Origin: Hyphomicrobiaceae bacterium
GTDB taxonomy: Bacteria; Pseudomonadota; Alphaproteobacteria; Rhizobiales; Hyphomicrobiaceae
Direction: 5' to 3'
DNA: 64,000 nt
NCBI GenBank assembly: GCA_022842785.1
Contig: JALHOW010000002.1
Coordinates: forward strand, 1 to 64,000
Positions 9,655 through 17,643 of the stretch are shown one piece after another. Numbering within the stretch: position 1 is the first letter of the stretch; every line of letters begins with the position of its first letter. The position numbers were made by a program, and so were the translations under genes. The notes below the pieces were generated by a model. It was given only the letters and a program-made list of their open reading frames with translations. It searched no databases and was not told the origin of the DNA.

Positions 9655-9768
9655 CCCTCTCCCCGCGTGCGGGGAGAGGGCTGGGGTGAGGGGCGGCGGC
9701 GAACGCTCACGTCAGCGAGTATGCCGCCCCTCATCCTAACCTTCTCCCCGTAGAGGACGGGGAGAAGG
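9655..9768. repeat. Intergenic nested-palindrome repeat, copy 1
   Basis: A 114-bp imperfect palindrome made of two outer hairpins. The left one is CCCTCTCCCCGC-GT-GCGGGGAGAGGG (9655-9680); the right one is CCTTCTCCCCG, 7-nt loop, CGGGGAGAAGG (9740-9768). Inner arms TGAGGGGCGGC (9687-9697) and GCCGCCCCTCA (9723-9733) flank a core containing ACGTCAGCGAGTATG. Copies lie at 52441-52547 and 60788-60926, with decayed ones at 24483-24511 and 27791-27838. It sits just after the AEC transporter gene and could act as a transcript terminator or processing site. Confidence 0.9.
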
Positions 9769-9800
9769 GACCTGCCGCATTTGTGGAAGGCGTAAAACTC

Positions 9801-9857
9801 AAAAAAGGGGGGGGTCGGGGGTGTCCCCCGAGCGGATTGTAGGGCCCGCGGCCCTAC
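9801..9857 (-). terminator. Probable intrinsic terminator for the 9.9-10.4 kb gene
   Basis: Read on the minus strand, a perfect hairpin GTAGGGCC-CGC-GGCCCTAC (9839-9857) starts 12 bases after the stop codon. A second hairpin CGGGGG-TGT-CCCCCG (9816-9830) follows, then a C-run and six T residues (9801-9806). Hairpin plus T-tract fits Rho-independent termination. The G-run on the plus strand (9807-9821) could also form unusual DNA structures. Confidence 0.65.
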
Positions 9858-9869
9858 TCGCGCAGCGAC

Positions 9870-10376
9870 TTACGCGGCCAGCGCGTGCGGCCGGCTTGCG
9901 ATGCGCACGGGCACGAGTTCGGCACTGCGAGGAAGCGCAGGCATCGTCATCACGGGTGCGAGCTCGCGGCGCAGGTTCTCGAGCGAGAAATCGAGCGAGT
10001 CGAGTTCGCGGCGAATGGCCTGCTGACCGCGATCAACGGCGATGGCGCGTTCGGTGCCGGCATTTACGAGGCGCGAAACAGCCTGCCACTGCTCGCTGGC
10101 CGACCGGCGGGTCGTCGCCGGCTTCACATCCACGACCTTTGTGGAGGCCTCAACCGTGCTGCGGGCCGCTGAGGGAGCCGGCTTGGCTGCGCTGGCCGTT
10201 GAATTCTGCTGAGCGGGCTTTTGTCCTGCGTTCTTGAGCGCCCGCTGGCGGCGGACCTCATCGAGCTGGATTGGCGTGACCAGCAATGCGAGCACGAGCG
10301 CCCATGCCACGAGGTCCGCGATCGGCACGCCAAGGTGCGTCGCAGTCATCCCCAGGACAAGGCCGGTCTCCAACAT
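9870..10376 (-). CDS. Hypothetical protein with N-terminal membrane anchor and coiled-coil tail
   Basis: A 168-residue protein. Residues about 17-34 (VPIADLVAWALVLALLVTP) form one membrane helix. An Ala/Pro/Lys-rich low-complexity linker follows (about 45-90). A C-terminal region with heptad-like spacing (AIRRELDSLDFSLENLRRELAP) is probably a coiled coil. No family is recognised. It stands alone between an intrinsic terminator and an AT-rich upstream region that presumably contains its promoter. Confidence 0.65.
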   Translation of the reverse strand: MLETGLVLGMTATHLGVPIADLVAWALVLALLVTPIQLDEVRRQRALKNAGQKPAQQNSTASAAKPAPSAARSTVEASTKVVDVKPATTRRSASEQWQAVSRLVNAGTERAIAVDRGQQAIRRELDSLDFSLENLRRELAPVMTMPALPRSAELVPVRIASRPHALAA

Positions 10377-10613
10377 TCGTTGATCTCCGCGGCAGACCCA
10401 ATTTGCCGCTATTTTTGCATTTATTCTTCGAGCATTACTTACGTTTATTAATAGATGATTAAAACTCGCGATTAATCCGCGACAGATACTCCAGGTCAGC
10501 CACAGCGCGTTGAAAAATATATATTATTCTCGAAAGCATAAATGCGGAGGGCCTGCGCGGCATTCGCCGGCAGGCCCTCAATAATAAACCCGACAGGTTA
10601 ACCCCGGAAGGGC
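10377..10613. other. AT-rich intergenic region with hairpin
   Basis: The stretch about 10400-10550 is markedly more AT-rich than its surroundings (runs such as ATTTTTGCATTTATTC and AAAAATATATATTATT) and probably contains the promoter of the gene at 9.9-10.4 kb. A strong hairpin, GAGGGCCTGC (10547-10556) with GCAGGCCCTC (10570-10579), lies 34 bp beyond the stop of the 10.6-11.5 kb reductase gene. It is a likely transcription end for that gene although no clean T-run follows. Confidence 0.55.
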
Positions 10614-11489
10614 TCAGCCCTTCTTCGGCGGCACGCGGCCATCGCGCGTGTAGGGGTACATGTGCGTGATGTCGGCGCCGGGCCAATCCTTCTCGAACTT
10701 CTTCCAAACATCCAAGACGGCGGTCGCTACCTCATCGGAGATTCCGCTCTTCCGCGCATTCTCGAGGTAGAGGGTGACGTCCTTCGCCTGCAGTGCCGCC
10801 GTGAAACCGGCATCGTAGGCCTCGTTGATGATCCGGCGCGGGAACTTGTCGTCCGTCGCCGTATTGCGGCCGGTCGAGACGTTCACGACCTCGAGGATCT
10901 TGGCCATGGGAATGCCCTGCTTGACGCCGAAGGCGATGGCCTCACAGCTCGCAGATTGCGCCGCTGCCGAGAGGTAGTTGTTGAGCAGCTTCACGGCCTG
11001 CCCCTGGCCGGGCCGCGGACCAATGTGGAAGGGCTTGCCCATATGCGCCATGAGCGGCTTGAAGCGCTCGTAGTGCTCCTCCGGGCAGGCCAGCATGACC
11101 GAGAGCGTCGCCTTGTCGGCGCCCGCAATGCCGCCCGAAACGGGCGCATCGACGTACTGGACGCCAACGGCGGCGAGCACGGCGGCGGCTTCTTCAGCGG
11201 CACCGATGCCGATGGTCGAAGTATCGATCACCGTCTTGGCCTTGCGGTTCGGTGCGGCGGCAATTTCCTTGGCGACGAGAACGCTGATCTTGCCGTCCGG
11301 CAGCGAGAGGATGATCGTCTCGGCGCTGGCGGCAACTTCGGCGTTCGACTTGGCGATCTTGCTGCCTTCGGGCGCGCGCTCGGTGCTGCCGGCATCGGCG
11401 ACGACGAGTGAGTATCCGGCCTTGGCCAGGTGCTTCGCCATGCGATGCCCAATGCTGCCAACACCGATCCAGCCAATTGTTTCGCCCAT
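10614..11489 (-). CDS. NAD(P)-dependent oxidoreductase, 3-hydroxyisobutyrate dehydrogenase family
   Basis: Beta-hydroxyacid dehydrogenase of the 3-hydroxyisobutyrate/tartronate semialdehyde reductase group, 291 residues. The Rossmann motif IGWIGVGSIGHRMAKHL is at the N-terminus, the substrate-binding DAPVSGGIAGADKATLSVM is near residue 115, and the catalytic Lys lies in GQAVKLLNNYLSA. I placed the start at the ATG at 11489, ten bases after AGGAGG; a GTG three codons earlier is too close to that site. Substrate is not determined by sequence. It is divergent from the aspartate dehydrogenase gene next door. Confidence 0.9.
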   Translation of the reverse strand: MGETIGWIGVGSIGHRMAKHLAKAGYSLVVADAGSTERAPEGSKIAKSNAEVAASAETIILSLPDGKISVLVAKEIAAAPNRKAKTVIDTSTIGIGAAEEAAAVLAAVGVQYVDAPVSGGIAGADKATLSVMLACPEEHYERFKPLMAHMGKPFHIGPRPGQGQAVKLLNNYLSAAAQSASCEAIAFGVKQGIPMAKILEVVNVSTGRNTATDDKFPRRIINEAYDAGFTAALQAKDVTLYLENARKSGISDEVATAVLDVWKKFEKDWPGADITHMYPYTRDGRVPPKKG

Positions 11490-11650
11490 GGTGCGCACTC
11501 CTCCTGAGAATTATCCAATGGCGGCATAGCGAACTCAGGCCCTGACGGCAACGCCCGGCGCGTATTATGCTATGGAGCCATCAGCAAAACGCGGATCTTG
11601 AGGCCGGGCGCGGCTCAAATCCGCACACGGATTCGAGAAGGGGAGCCGCC

Positions 11651-12460
11651 ATGGCCTACACACTTGCAATTGCCGGCCTCGGCGCTATCGGCCTCAAGGT
11701 CGCCCGTATGGTCGATGCGGGCGCCGTGCCAAGCATTACGCTCGCCGCGGTCAGCGCCAAGGATATCGCGCGCGGGCGCGCCCGCGTTGCCGAGCTGAAA
11801 TCAGCGCCGGCGGTCGTCGAACTCGCGGAACTCGCCGAGCGCGCGGATATCATCATCGAATGCGTGCCGGCGGCCCACTTCCGGGAAGTGGCCGAAGCCG
11901 CCGTCGCGCGTGGGCGCTGGTTCCTGCCACTGTCCGTCGGCGCGCTGATCGGCAACATGGACCTTGTTGAGAAGGCGAAGGCGACCGGCGCGCGCATTGT
12001 CGTGCCGACGGGCGCACTCATCGGACTCGACACGGTGCGGGCCATGGCCGTCGGCAAGATCCACGAAGTGCGCCTGGAGACGAGGAAGCCGCCGAACGGT
12101 CTCGCGGGCGCGCCTTATCTCGTCGAGAACAACATCAATGTCGACAACCTGACGGCACCGCTCTGCGTGTTTCGTGGCAGCGCGCGTGCGGCGGCGAAAG
12201 CCTTCCCCGCCAACGTGAACGTAGCTGCAGCGCTCGGTCTTGCGGGCGTCGGGCCGGATGCGACGCAGGTCGAAGTGTGGGCGGATCCGGGCGTCGAGCG
12301 CAACACGCACACCGTGACGATCAGCTCGGACTCTGGGAATGCGACGATGATCATCGCCAACATACCGTCGCCAGAGAATCCACGCACCGGACTGACCGTC
12401 GCCAACAGCGTTATCGCGACGTTGCAGCGCTTCACGGCGCCGCTGACCGTCGGAACTTGA
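11651..12460 (+). CDS. nadX: L-aspartate dehydrogenase
   Basis: Converts L-aspartate to iminoaspartate with NAD(P), an oxygen-independent replacement for NadB in quinolinate/NAD synthesis. The 269 residues match the family (about 265). Visible are the Rossmann start IAGLGAIGLKVARMVDAG, VVPTGALIGLDTVRA, the catalytic-domain KAFPANVNVAAALGLAG, VERNTHTVTI and the closing PSPENPRTGLTVANSV. The frame is open further upstream, but the ATG at 11651 follows a GGGAG site and begins right at the fold. No nadA or nadC lies nearby, so a catabolic role is also possible. Confidence 0.88.
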   Translation: MAYTLAIAGLGAIGLKVARMVDAGAVPSITLAAVSAKDIARGRARVAELKSAPAVVELAELAERADIIIECVPAAHFREVAEAAVARGRWFLPLSVGALIGNMDLVEKAKATGARIVVPTGALIGLDTVRAMAVGKIHEVRLETRKPPNGLAGAPYLVENNINVDNLTAPLCVFRGSARAAAKAFPANVNVAAALGLAGVGPDATQVEVWADPGVERNTHTVTISSDSGNATMIIANIPSPENPRTGLTVANSVIATLQRFTAPLTVGT

Positions 12461-12464
12461 GGGA

Positions 12465-13295
12465 TCAATCCATCGTCTTCGGCAGTGCGTCCAACAGGAG
12501 CTGGCCGACGACCACCAGCTCGGGACTCGTGCGCCGATACGTCTGCCCGACATTGAAGAAGTCCGCGCGATCGGCATCCGACGGACGCGGGCGCGCTGAT
12601 GATGCAGGCGGAAGACTCGCAAGCACATCAGGCACCGCGGCATCGATGCGCCGGCGCAGCTCATCGAAGGCCGACATAACCGGCGCGCTCGCAAGGCGCG
12701 GGCCGAGGGCCGTTGCGAGATGGGCCATCAACCCTGGCCAATTCGCCAGCATCCGGTAGAGACCTGGGACGAAGGGCTTGCCGCCCATTTCAGATGCGAG
12801 AAGCATGGTCGCCGCACGCGCCGCTGGATCGAGTGACGCGAGATCGACCATCTCGGGCGGTGCCGGCAGCGGAGACGGCGCACGCCACGCCGGCCGCTTC
12901 GCTGGATCGCCGGACGGTGCCGCACCTTCGAGGAGCTGCTTTACCAGCCCGGCGAAGACCATGTTGACCGGCGCGACACGCACAAACCCTTCGGCCGCAT
13001 TTCGCACCTCGACGAGGGCTGCGCCATCGATGCCCCACACACGCAGCGCCGCTGCCGGTATCGGATCGAGCGGCGGCACGGAAAGGCCCGCCGCACACCG
13101 CCACGCGGCCTCCTGTCCGCTACCATCACGGAATGCAGGTGCTACGGCCTCCCAAGCCCATTCCAGAAAGCCCGGCTTGGCGGCGAGAGTGCGATGGATC
13201 GCCGAGACGTACGGCACGCCCCAGAGCGTCCTCAGCTCGGCGAAGATCGTCGCGATCTCGCCCGTGGCTTCAGCCTCGCTGATCTCGCCGGCCAT
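12465..13295 (-). CDS. DehI-like protein (2-haloacid dehalogenase fold), active site probably changed
   Basis: A 276-residue protein that I align from memory with group I 2-haloacid dehalogenase DehI. It has the same internal duplication: GEIATIFAELRTLWGVPYVS and LAAKPGFLEWAW in half one, PFVPGLYRMLANWPGLMAHL in half two. The catalytic Asp189 of DehI falls on Leu179 here, and Asn114 falls on Ala108, so dehalogenation is doubtful. The ATG at 13295 has a GGAG site five to six bases upstream. It lies 13 bases downstream of a glutathione S-transferase gene and is probably co-transcribed. The family assignment is fairly firm; function is unknown. Confidence 0.65.
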   Translation of the reverse strand: MAGEISEAEATGEIATIFAELRTLWGVPYVSAIHRTLAAKPGFLEWAWEAVAPAFRDGSGQEAAWRCAAGLSVPPLDPIPAAALRVWGIDGAALVEVRNAAEGFVRVAPVNMVFAGLVKQLLEGAAPSGDPAKRPAWRAPSPLPAPPEMVDLASLDPAARAATMLLASEMGGKPFVPGLYRMLANWPGLMAHLATALGPRLASAPVMSAFDELRRRIDAAVPDVLASLPPASSARPRPSDADRADFFNVGQTYRRTSPELVVVGQLLLDALPKTMD

Positions 13296-13308
13296 GGACC
13301 ACTCCCGC

Positions 13309-13986
13309 TTACGCCGTGATGTGGCGGAACATATTCCGGCGCGCTTCCTCGTCGTTCTCGGTCTTGAAAGTGAAGCGCTCCTTGAGCTTGAGCGCACGCT
13401 GCGCCGCCGGCCGCGCCTCGATCTCGTCGACGAGCCGCTTCAAGTTCGGATAGCTCGCGACAGCTTCTTTCGAAAGCACCATCGGGATGAGCCGCGCCCA
13501 GCCCCACACATCCATGTCGACGATCGAGTAGGTGTCGCCAACCATGTAGCGGCGTGAGGCGAGATGATCATTGAGGATGCCGAAGTGACGTTCGGCCTCG
13601 AAGGTGTAGCGCTTCTGCGCATATGGCAGCTTCTCGGGCGCGTAGTGCTGGAAGTGCACGGACTGGCCTGCGTAGGGCCCGACGCCCGAGGCAACGAACA
13701 TCAGCCAGGAGAGCAGCGCACCGCGATTGGCTGGCGTGTTCGGCGGCATGAACTTGCCAGTCTTCTCACCGAGATAGAGGAGGATCGCGTTCGAGTCGAA
13801 TACGATCGCATCGCCGTCGACGATCGCCGGAACCTTGGAATTGGGATTGATCGCGATGAACTCGGGCTTGAACTGCTCACCCTTGCGCGTGTCGACGGGG
13901 ATAGGCTCATAGGGCATTCCCGCCTCTTCGAGGAAGAGCGCAATCTTGGTCGGGTTCGGGGCACCTGAGAAGTAGAACTTCAGCAT
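13309..13986 (-). CDS. Glutathione S-transferase family protein
   Basis: Cytosolic GST of 225 residues. It has a thioredoxin-like N-domain (KFYFSGAPNPTKIALFLEEAGMPYE in two blocks, then the GSH-binding NSKVPAIVDGDAIVFDSNAILLYL with cis-Pro and Asp-Ser) and an all-alpha C-domain (SIVDMDVWGWARL N-capping motif). The pattern resembles bacterial theta/beta-like or YfcG/Ure2-like GSTs. AGGAGG lies nine bases before the ATG at 13986. It is upstream of, and probably in an operon with, the DehI-like gene. Confidence 0.9.
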   Translation of the reverse strand: MLKFYFSGAPNPTKIALFLEEAGMPYEPIPVDTRKGEQFKPEFIAINPNSKVPAIVDGDAIVFDSNAILLYLGEKTGKFMPPNTPANRGALLSWLMFVASGVGPYAGQSVHFQHYAPEKLPYAQKRYTFEAERHFGILNDHLASRRYMVGDTYSIVDMDVWGWARLIPMVLSKEAVASYPNLKRLVDEIEARPAAQRALKLKERFTFKTENDEEARRNMFRHITA

Positions 13987-14106
13987 CACGCATTTCCTCC
14001 TGGTTGGCGCGGCGCGCAGCGCGAGCACTCCGCACATTCTTGCGACCCGCACAGCTGAGAGCCGCATCGAGCCGATCGATCAAGCCGTTCTGGGAAGTCC
14101 CCTATG

Positions 14107-14183
14107 CTAAAGCGTCGGATCTTAAATGCGCCCCACGCTTGGGTCGGTCTCAACGTCGCGTTTAAGGTCCAAAGACGCTTTAG
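14107..14183. repeat. Large imperfect inverted repeat upstream of the GST gene
   Basis: CTAAAGCGTCGGATCTTAAATGCG is mirrored by CGCGTTTAAGGTCCAAAGACGCTTTAG; the arms cover 14107-14130 and 14157-14183 with a few mismatches and a 26-bp loop. It is non-coding, in the gap between the GST promoter region and the end of ugd. Together with the next palindrome it forms a two-hairpin block typical of mobile intergenic repeats, though I saw no second copy in this window. Confidence 0.7.
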
Positions 14184-14208
14184 ATTCATAGCATTCTAGA
14201 GCAACTTT

Positions 14209-14261
14209 GGACTTGAAATTCACTCCCCACGTAGCCGCGAACTGAGGTGAATTTCAAGTCC
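14209..14261. repeat. Perfect 15-bp inverted repeat just after ugd
   Basis: Arms GGACTTGAAATTCAC (14209-14223) and GTGAATTTCAAGTCC (14247-14261) are perfect, with a 23-nt loop. It begins six bases beyond the ugd stop codon on the minus strand, where it could terminate or stabilise that transcript, although no T-run follows. It may be half of one mobile repeat together with 14107-14183. Confidence 0.8.
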
Positions 14262-14267
14262 GTTGCT

Positions 14268-15575
14268 TTAGGCCTTCCGCCCGACGCCGACAATGGTGAA
14301 GCCGTGCCGGGATACTTCGTCCGGCCGGTAGACGTTGCGCAGGTCGACCAGCAATGGCGTGGCAACGGCTTTCTTCAGCCGCTTGAAATCGAGCGCGCGG
14401 AACTGATCCCATTCGGTGACGAGCGCAATGGCCGCAGCATCCTTGGCCGCTTCGTAAGGATTCTTGCAGAACGCAACATCCGGCATGAGCGGTTTCGCCT
14501 GCTCCATACCCTCGGGATCATAGGCGCGGATCACGGCGCCTGCATCCTGCAGGGTCTGGACGATCGAGAGCGCCGGGGATTCGCGCATGTCGTCCGTATT
14601 CGGCTTGAACGTGAGACCGAGGATCGCGATGGTCTTGCCGCGCACGTCGCCGCCCATGGCCGAGATGATCTTGCGCGCCATGGCCCGCTTGCGCTGATCG
14701 TTGACAGCGACCGTCGTCTCTATGAGCCGCAACGGAGCGTCATGATCCTGCGCCGTCTTCACGAGCGCCAATGTGTCCTTCGGGAAGCACGAGCCGCCAT
14801 AGCCGGGGCCGGCGTGCAGAAACTTGCTGCCGATGCGGTTATCGGAACCGATGCCGCGTGCCACTTCCTGAACGTCAGCGCCGACCCTTTCGCAAAGATC
14901 GGCAATCTCGTTGATGAAGGTGATCTTCATCGCGAGGAAGGCATTGCCGGCATACTTGATCAGCTCGGCCGTGCGGCGCGTGGTGAACATCATGGGCGAA
15001 GCGTTGATGAAGAGCGGCCGGTAGATCTCGTTCATCACCTGACGCGCACGAGGGTCGTCCGTGCCGACGACGATCCGGTCCGGGCGCTTGAAGTCGGAGA
15101 TGGCTGCGCCCTCGCGCAGGAACTCGGGATTCGAGGCGACCGCGATGTCCGCATCCTTGTTCGTCTCGCCAATGATGCGCTCGACGTCGTCGCCCGTGCC
15201 CACCGGCACCGTCGATTTGGTCACGACGACCGTGAAGCCCTTCACGGCACGAGCGATCTCGCGCGCGGCCTCGTGGACATACGAGAGGTCAGCATGGCCG
15301 TCGCCGCGGCGGGACGGTGTGCCCACTGCAATGAAAACGGCATCGGCCGCCGCGGCGGCCTCATTGAGTTCGGTCGTGAAAGCGAGCTGGCCGCTCTTCA
15401 TATTCTTGGCGACGATCTCGGCGAGACCCGGCTCGAAGATCGGGATGCGCCCTGCCTTGAGCGCGTCGATCTTGCCTACGTCCTTGTCGACGCAGGTGAC
15501 GTTGTGCCCGAAATCGGCAAAGCAGGCCCCCGACACGAGCCCCACGTAGCCCGAACCCACCATCACGATATTCAT
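14268..15575 (-). CDS. ugd: UDP-glucose 6-dehydrogenase
   Basis: Oxidises UDP-glucose to UDP-glucuronate with two NAD+, a precursor of acidic exopolysaccharide and lipid A sugars. The 435 residues show the Rossmann start VMVGSGYVGLVSGACFADFG (residues 4-23), VGTPSRRGDGHADLSYV, the STVPVGTGD loop and the catalytic Cys263 in GPGYGGSCFPKDTLAL. The C-terminal domain contains ILGLTFKPNTDDMRESPAL. No other polysaccharide gene lies near, so it appears as a stand-alone gene. Confidence 0.96.
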   Translation of the reverse strand: MNIVMVGSGYVGLVSGACFADFGHNVTCVDKDVGKIDALKAGRIPIFEPGLAEIVAKNMKSGQLAFTTELNEAAAAADAVFIAVGTPSRRGDGHADLSYVHEAAREIARAVKGFTVVVTKSTVPVGTGDDVERIIGETNKDADIAVASNPEFLREGAAISDFKRPDRIVVGTDDPRARQVMNEIYRPLFINASPMMFTTRRTAELIKYAGNAFLAMKITFINEIADLCERVGADVQEVARGIGSDNRIGSKFLHAGPGYGGSCFPKDTLALVKTAQDHDAPLRLIETTVAVNDQRKRAMARKIISAMGGDVRGKTIAILGLTFKPNTDDMRESPALSIVQTLQDAGAVIRAYDPEGMEQAKPLMPDVAFCKNPYEAAKDAAAIALVTEWDQFRALDFKRLKKAVATPLLVDLRNVYRPDEVSRHGFTIVGVGRKA

Positions 15576-15855
15576 GAAGTCCGCTCCGCCAAACTAATCC
15601 AGCACCGCCGCCGCGCCTCGAGCCCGAAAGCGATGCCCCGATACATAATCGCGCATTGTCGCAATTGCAGGACAAGATCGATCGCCGTCTGACCAGGGTC
15701 AAGCGGCCCGACGCCGCATCGTAGAACTACGATTGCCAGTAATTCAGGCAAGATGTCGGCCTGGTGGTGGGCGCAGCGGGAATAGAGCCTGGGACCCCGG
15801 CTGCAGGAAGGGCCGGAGCGTCGTTTCTCCGACCCTTGGCCATCCTCCGAACGGC
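15576..15855. other. Intergenic region with terminator-like hairpin
   Basis: About 280 bp between ugd and the aldolase gene, both on the minus strand. A hairpin of AAGGGCCGGAG (15808-15818) with CTCCGACCCTT (15827-15837) lies 18 bp past the aldolase stop codon and probably ends its transcript. The remainder must contain the ugd promoter. No gene is visible. Confidence 0.55.
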
Positions 15856-16686
15856 CTAGTAGGTGCTGGCGCCCTTCTTCGCCGGCGCTGCAGGGCTCGA
15901 CCCTGTCAGCATGCCGCGTATGCCCTCACCGTTGGCCTGCCACCAGTTGTAGAGAATCCGGACATCCCATCCGATGCAGAAATGCTTCACGCCCATCTCG
16001 ATGTACGGCGCAGCCTGCTTGATGTCGGCGAGTTCCACGCGCGGGTGCAGCCCCAACTTCAACGCGGTCTCGATGGTCTTGCGTTCCGCCTTGACGACGT
16101 CTGGGTGGCTCCGCTGGCCGGTGAGGCCGAGACTCATCGAGTAATCGGAGCTGCCGAACTGCACCATGTCGATGCCTTTGACGGACAGGATCGCATCGAG
16201 GTCTTCGACGCACTCGCGCTTCTCGACCATGATGGCGATGACGACGTCGTTCAACGCCTCGACATAGGCCGGCGAGCCGCCTTCGCGCACGGTGCCGACA
16301 TCGCGCCGCATGCCGACGCCCAGACGTCCGCCCGTGCCTGGTGTCTCCGCCCGCACGGCTGCAATGCAGGCCTCGGCATCAGCGACAGTGCGCACATCGG
16401 CGAACAGGATGCTCTGGAAGCCCGAGCCGATCGCCCGCATGGACTGATGCGTCCATTGCGTCTGCTCGATCTTGATCATGCCGCCGAGGTTTTTGAGTTC
16501 CAGCGCGCGGCCGAGATTGTCGAGATCGTGCATGGTGAATGGCGCGTACTCGGCCGTGAACTCGACATAGTCGTAGTTGCCGGCATCGCCGATCAGCTCG
16601 ACGAGGGTCGGCCAACTCGACAACAGATGCGTACCGATCGTCGGCTGGTTCGCATTGAGCAGGGCGCGGAGGCGGTTCTGGCGCAT
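15856..16686 (-). CDS. HpcH/HpaI aldolase/citrate lyase family protein
   Basis: Class II pyruvate-type aldolase of the HpcH/HpaI family, 276 residues, expected to split 4-hydroxy-2-oxo acids using a divalent metal. Supporting segments are TIGTHLLSSWPTLVELIGDAGNYDYVEFTAEY (seen as TIGTHLLSSWPTLVEL and DYVEFTAEYAP), IKIEQTQWTHQ, the metal-binding Glu in AIMVEKRECVEDLDAIL, and IDMVQFGSSDYSMSLGL. The ATG at 16686 has GAGGA ten bases upstream; the frame extends 13 codons further. The Arg/Lys that binds substrate carboxylate is not obvious, so substrate is open. Confidence 0.88.
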   Translation of the reverse strand: MRQNRLRALLNANQPTIGTHLLSSWPTLVELIGDAGNYDYVEFTAEYAPFTMHDLDNLGRALELKNLGGMIKIEQTQWTHQSMRAIGSGFQSILFADVRTVADAEACIAAVRAETPGTGGRLGVGMRRDVGTVREGGSPAYVEALNDVVIAIMVEKRECVEDLDAILSVKGIDMVQFGSSDYSMSLGLTGQRSHPDVVKAERKTIETALKLGLHPRVELADIKQAAPYIEMGVKHFCIGWDVRILYNWWQANGEGIRGMLTGSSPAAPAKKGASTY

Positions 16687-16801
16687 GCTGGCGTTTCCTC
16701 GTTTCTTTGGGGCAGCGATTACCAATAGCGGTCAAAAGGTCGTCCAATATTGGCTTTTGATCAACGAAGATCACGCTCTTGCTGGGCGCTCATGCACTTT
16801 A

Positions 16802-16819
16802 GGCGCGACAGGGACTGAA
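16802..16819 (-). repeat. Partial direct copy of tRNA-Val 3' end (possible att remnant)
   Basis: Eighteen bases match 17486-17503 inside the tRNA-Val T-arm and acceptor region with one mismatch (17/18). The orientation is the same as the tRNA and the copy lies 684 bp on its 3' side. The match stops on either side, so this is a short remnant and not a second tRNA gene. Confidence 0.5.
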
Positions 16820-17351
16820 GCCGGCACGTCCAGCACCTCCAACTGCCAAGACCATTGCAGGCGCGGGGGCGTATTGCTTGACTTGCACAGATCTCCGCCT
16901 AACTATGCCGGCATGTCACAGCTTCCCAGATTCCCCATTGCGCGACGCTGGATCAAGCATGTCTTCGCCCGGGCGGGTCTTGCTGCGCTTTAAAAGAGCA
17001 AAGCAGCAAGCGACCCATCCCCGGGATTTCCTCACATACGCACATGACCTCACTCCGTTGGCGCACATATCGCGCGCACGAAAGCGGAGCTGTGGCTGTC
17101 GTTTCAAATCCACCCTGAGATAGCTGCCGGCACCAGCTGCCGCGCGCAGGGGCTCAACCACATCCAGATGAAGGCGGCTAGAGGCCACGCGCCAGAAAGC
17201 TGCTCGGAGATTGTTATGCGCAAGCGAAAGGGCAAAGGTCACAACCGACCCGTACCCGCCCGAAATTTCCCATATGAGGGCCGGAACAATACGAAGCGTG
17301 AGAAGAAGGAAAAGGCGGGATAAGCCCTCCCAAAATCGGTTTCAAATTCCG

Positions 17352-17382
17352 CTATCCTCCGCCTCCCGATGGCGGAGGATAG
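17352..17382. terminator. Strong symmetrical hairpin
   Basis: Perfect 12-bp stem CTATCCTCCGCC (17352-17363) with GGCGGAGGATAG (17371-17382) and a 7-nt loop. It lies about 100 bp beyond the 3' end of tRNA-Val on the minus strand, where it could terminate or bound that transcript. No clear T-run accompanies it in either direction. Confidence 0.5.
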
Positions 17383-17480
17383 TGACGAGGCGCACTACGC
17401 CACCCGAAAACAATGGGCAGTCAGATCACGCCGCGGGAGGTTGGCTGTCAGCAAGCGCAAGCTGCCAAAGGTGAAAGCCA

Positions 17481-17555
17481 TGGTGGGCGCGACAGGGATT
17501 GAACCTGTGACCCCACCCGTGTGAAGGGTGTGCTCTACCGCTGAGCTACGCGCCC
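17481..17555 (-). tRNA. tRNA-Val (anticodon CAC)
   Basis: A 75-nt cloverleaf on the minus strand. The acceptor GGGCGCG (17555-17549) pairs with CGCGCCC, the D arm is GCTC-AGCGGTA-GAGC, and the anticodon stem CACCC/GGGTG encloses loop TTCACAC with anticodon CAC. The T arm is ACAGG-TTCAATC-CCTGT, and the CCA end is encoded. It reads the GUG codon, abundant in this GC-rich genome. It may have been an integration target (see 16802-16819). Confidence 0.97.
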
Positions 17556-17643
17556 GCTCTCTCTCGCAGCGCCGAAGGTCGGGCGCGAAAGGCCCCCGCT
17601 CTTTATCGCAGGGCGACGCGTCACGCAACCACAGTTGCTGTGC

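Larger units (their letters stand above)
16687..17480. other. Gene-poor 0.8-kb region beside tRNA-Val; possible excision scar
   Basis: No convincing intact gene was found. At 16802-16819 the sequence GGCGCGACAGGGACTGAA repeats, with one mismatch and in the same orientation, the 3' portion of the tRNA-Val gene at 17486-17503. This is the geometry left by an element integrated at a tRNA 3' end. In between, a 51-codon basic frame (17168-17323, ending EKKEKAG) precedes a perfect hairpin at 17352-17382. It lacks a ribosome site and I do not call it a gene. Confidence 0.5.

Noticed and set aside
9807-9830. G-run with CGGGGG-TGT-CCCCCG considered as a G-quadruplex regulatory element
   Set aside because: The minus-strand reading as a hairpin followed by a T-tract, just after a gene, is a simpler explanation.
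16916-17242. A 108-codon minus frame and an 81-codon plus frame in the gene-poor region beside tRNA-Val
   Set aside because: They overlap each other, lack ribosome sites and resemble no family; composition is compatible with non-coding DNA.
17168-17323. A 51-codon very basic frame followed by a hairpin
   Set aside because: There is no ribosome-binding site and no recognisable relative; kept only as a remark in the intergenic entry.
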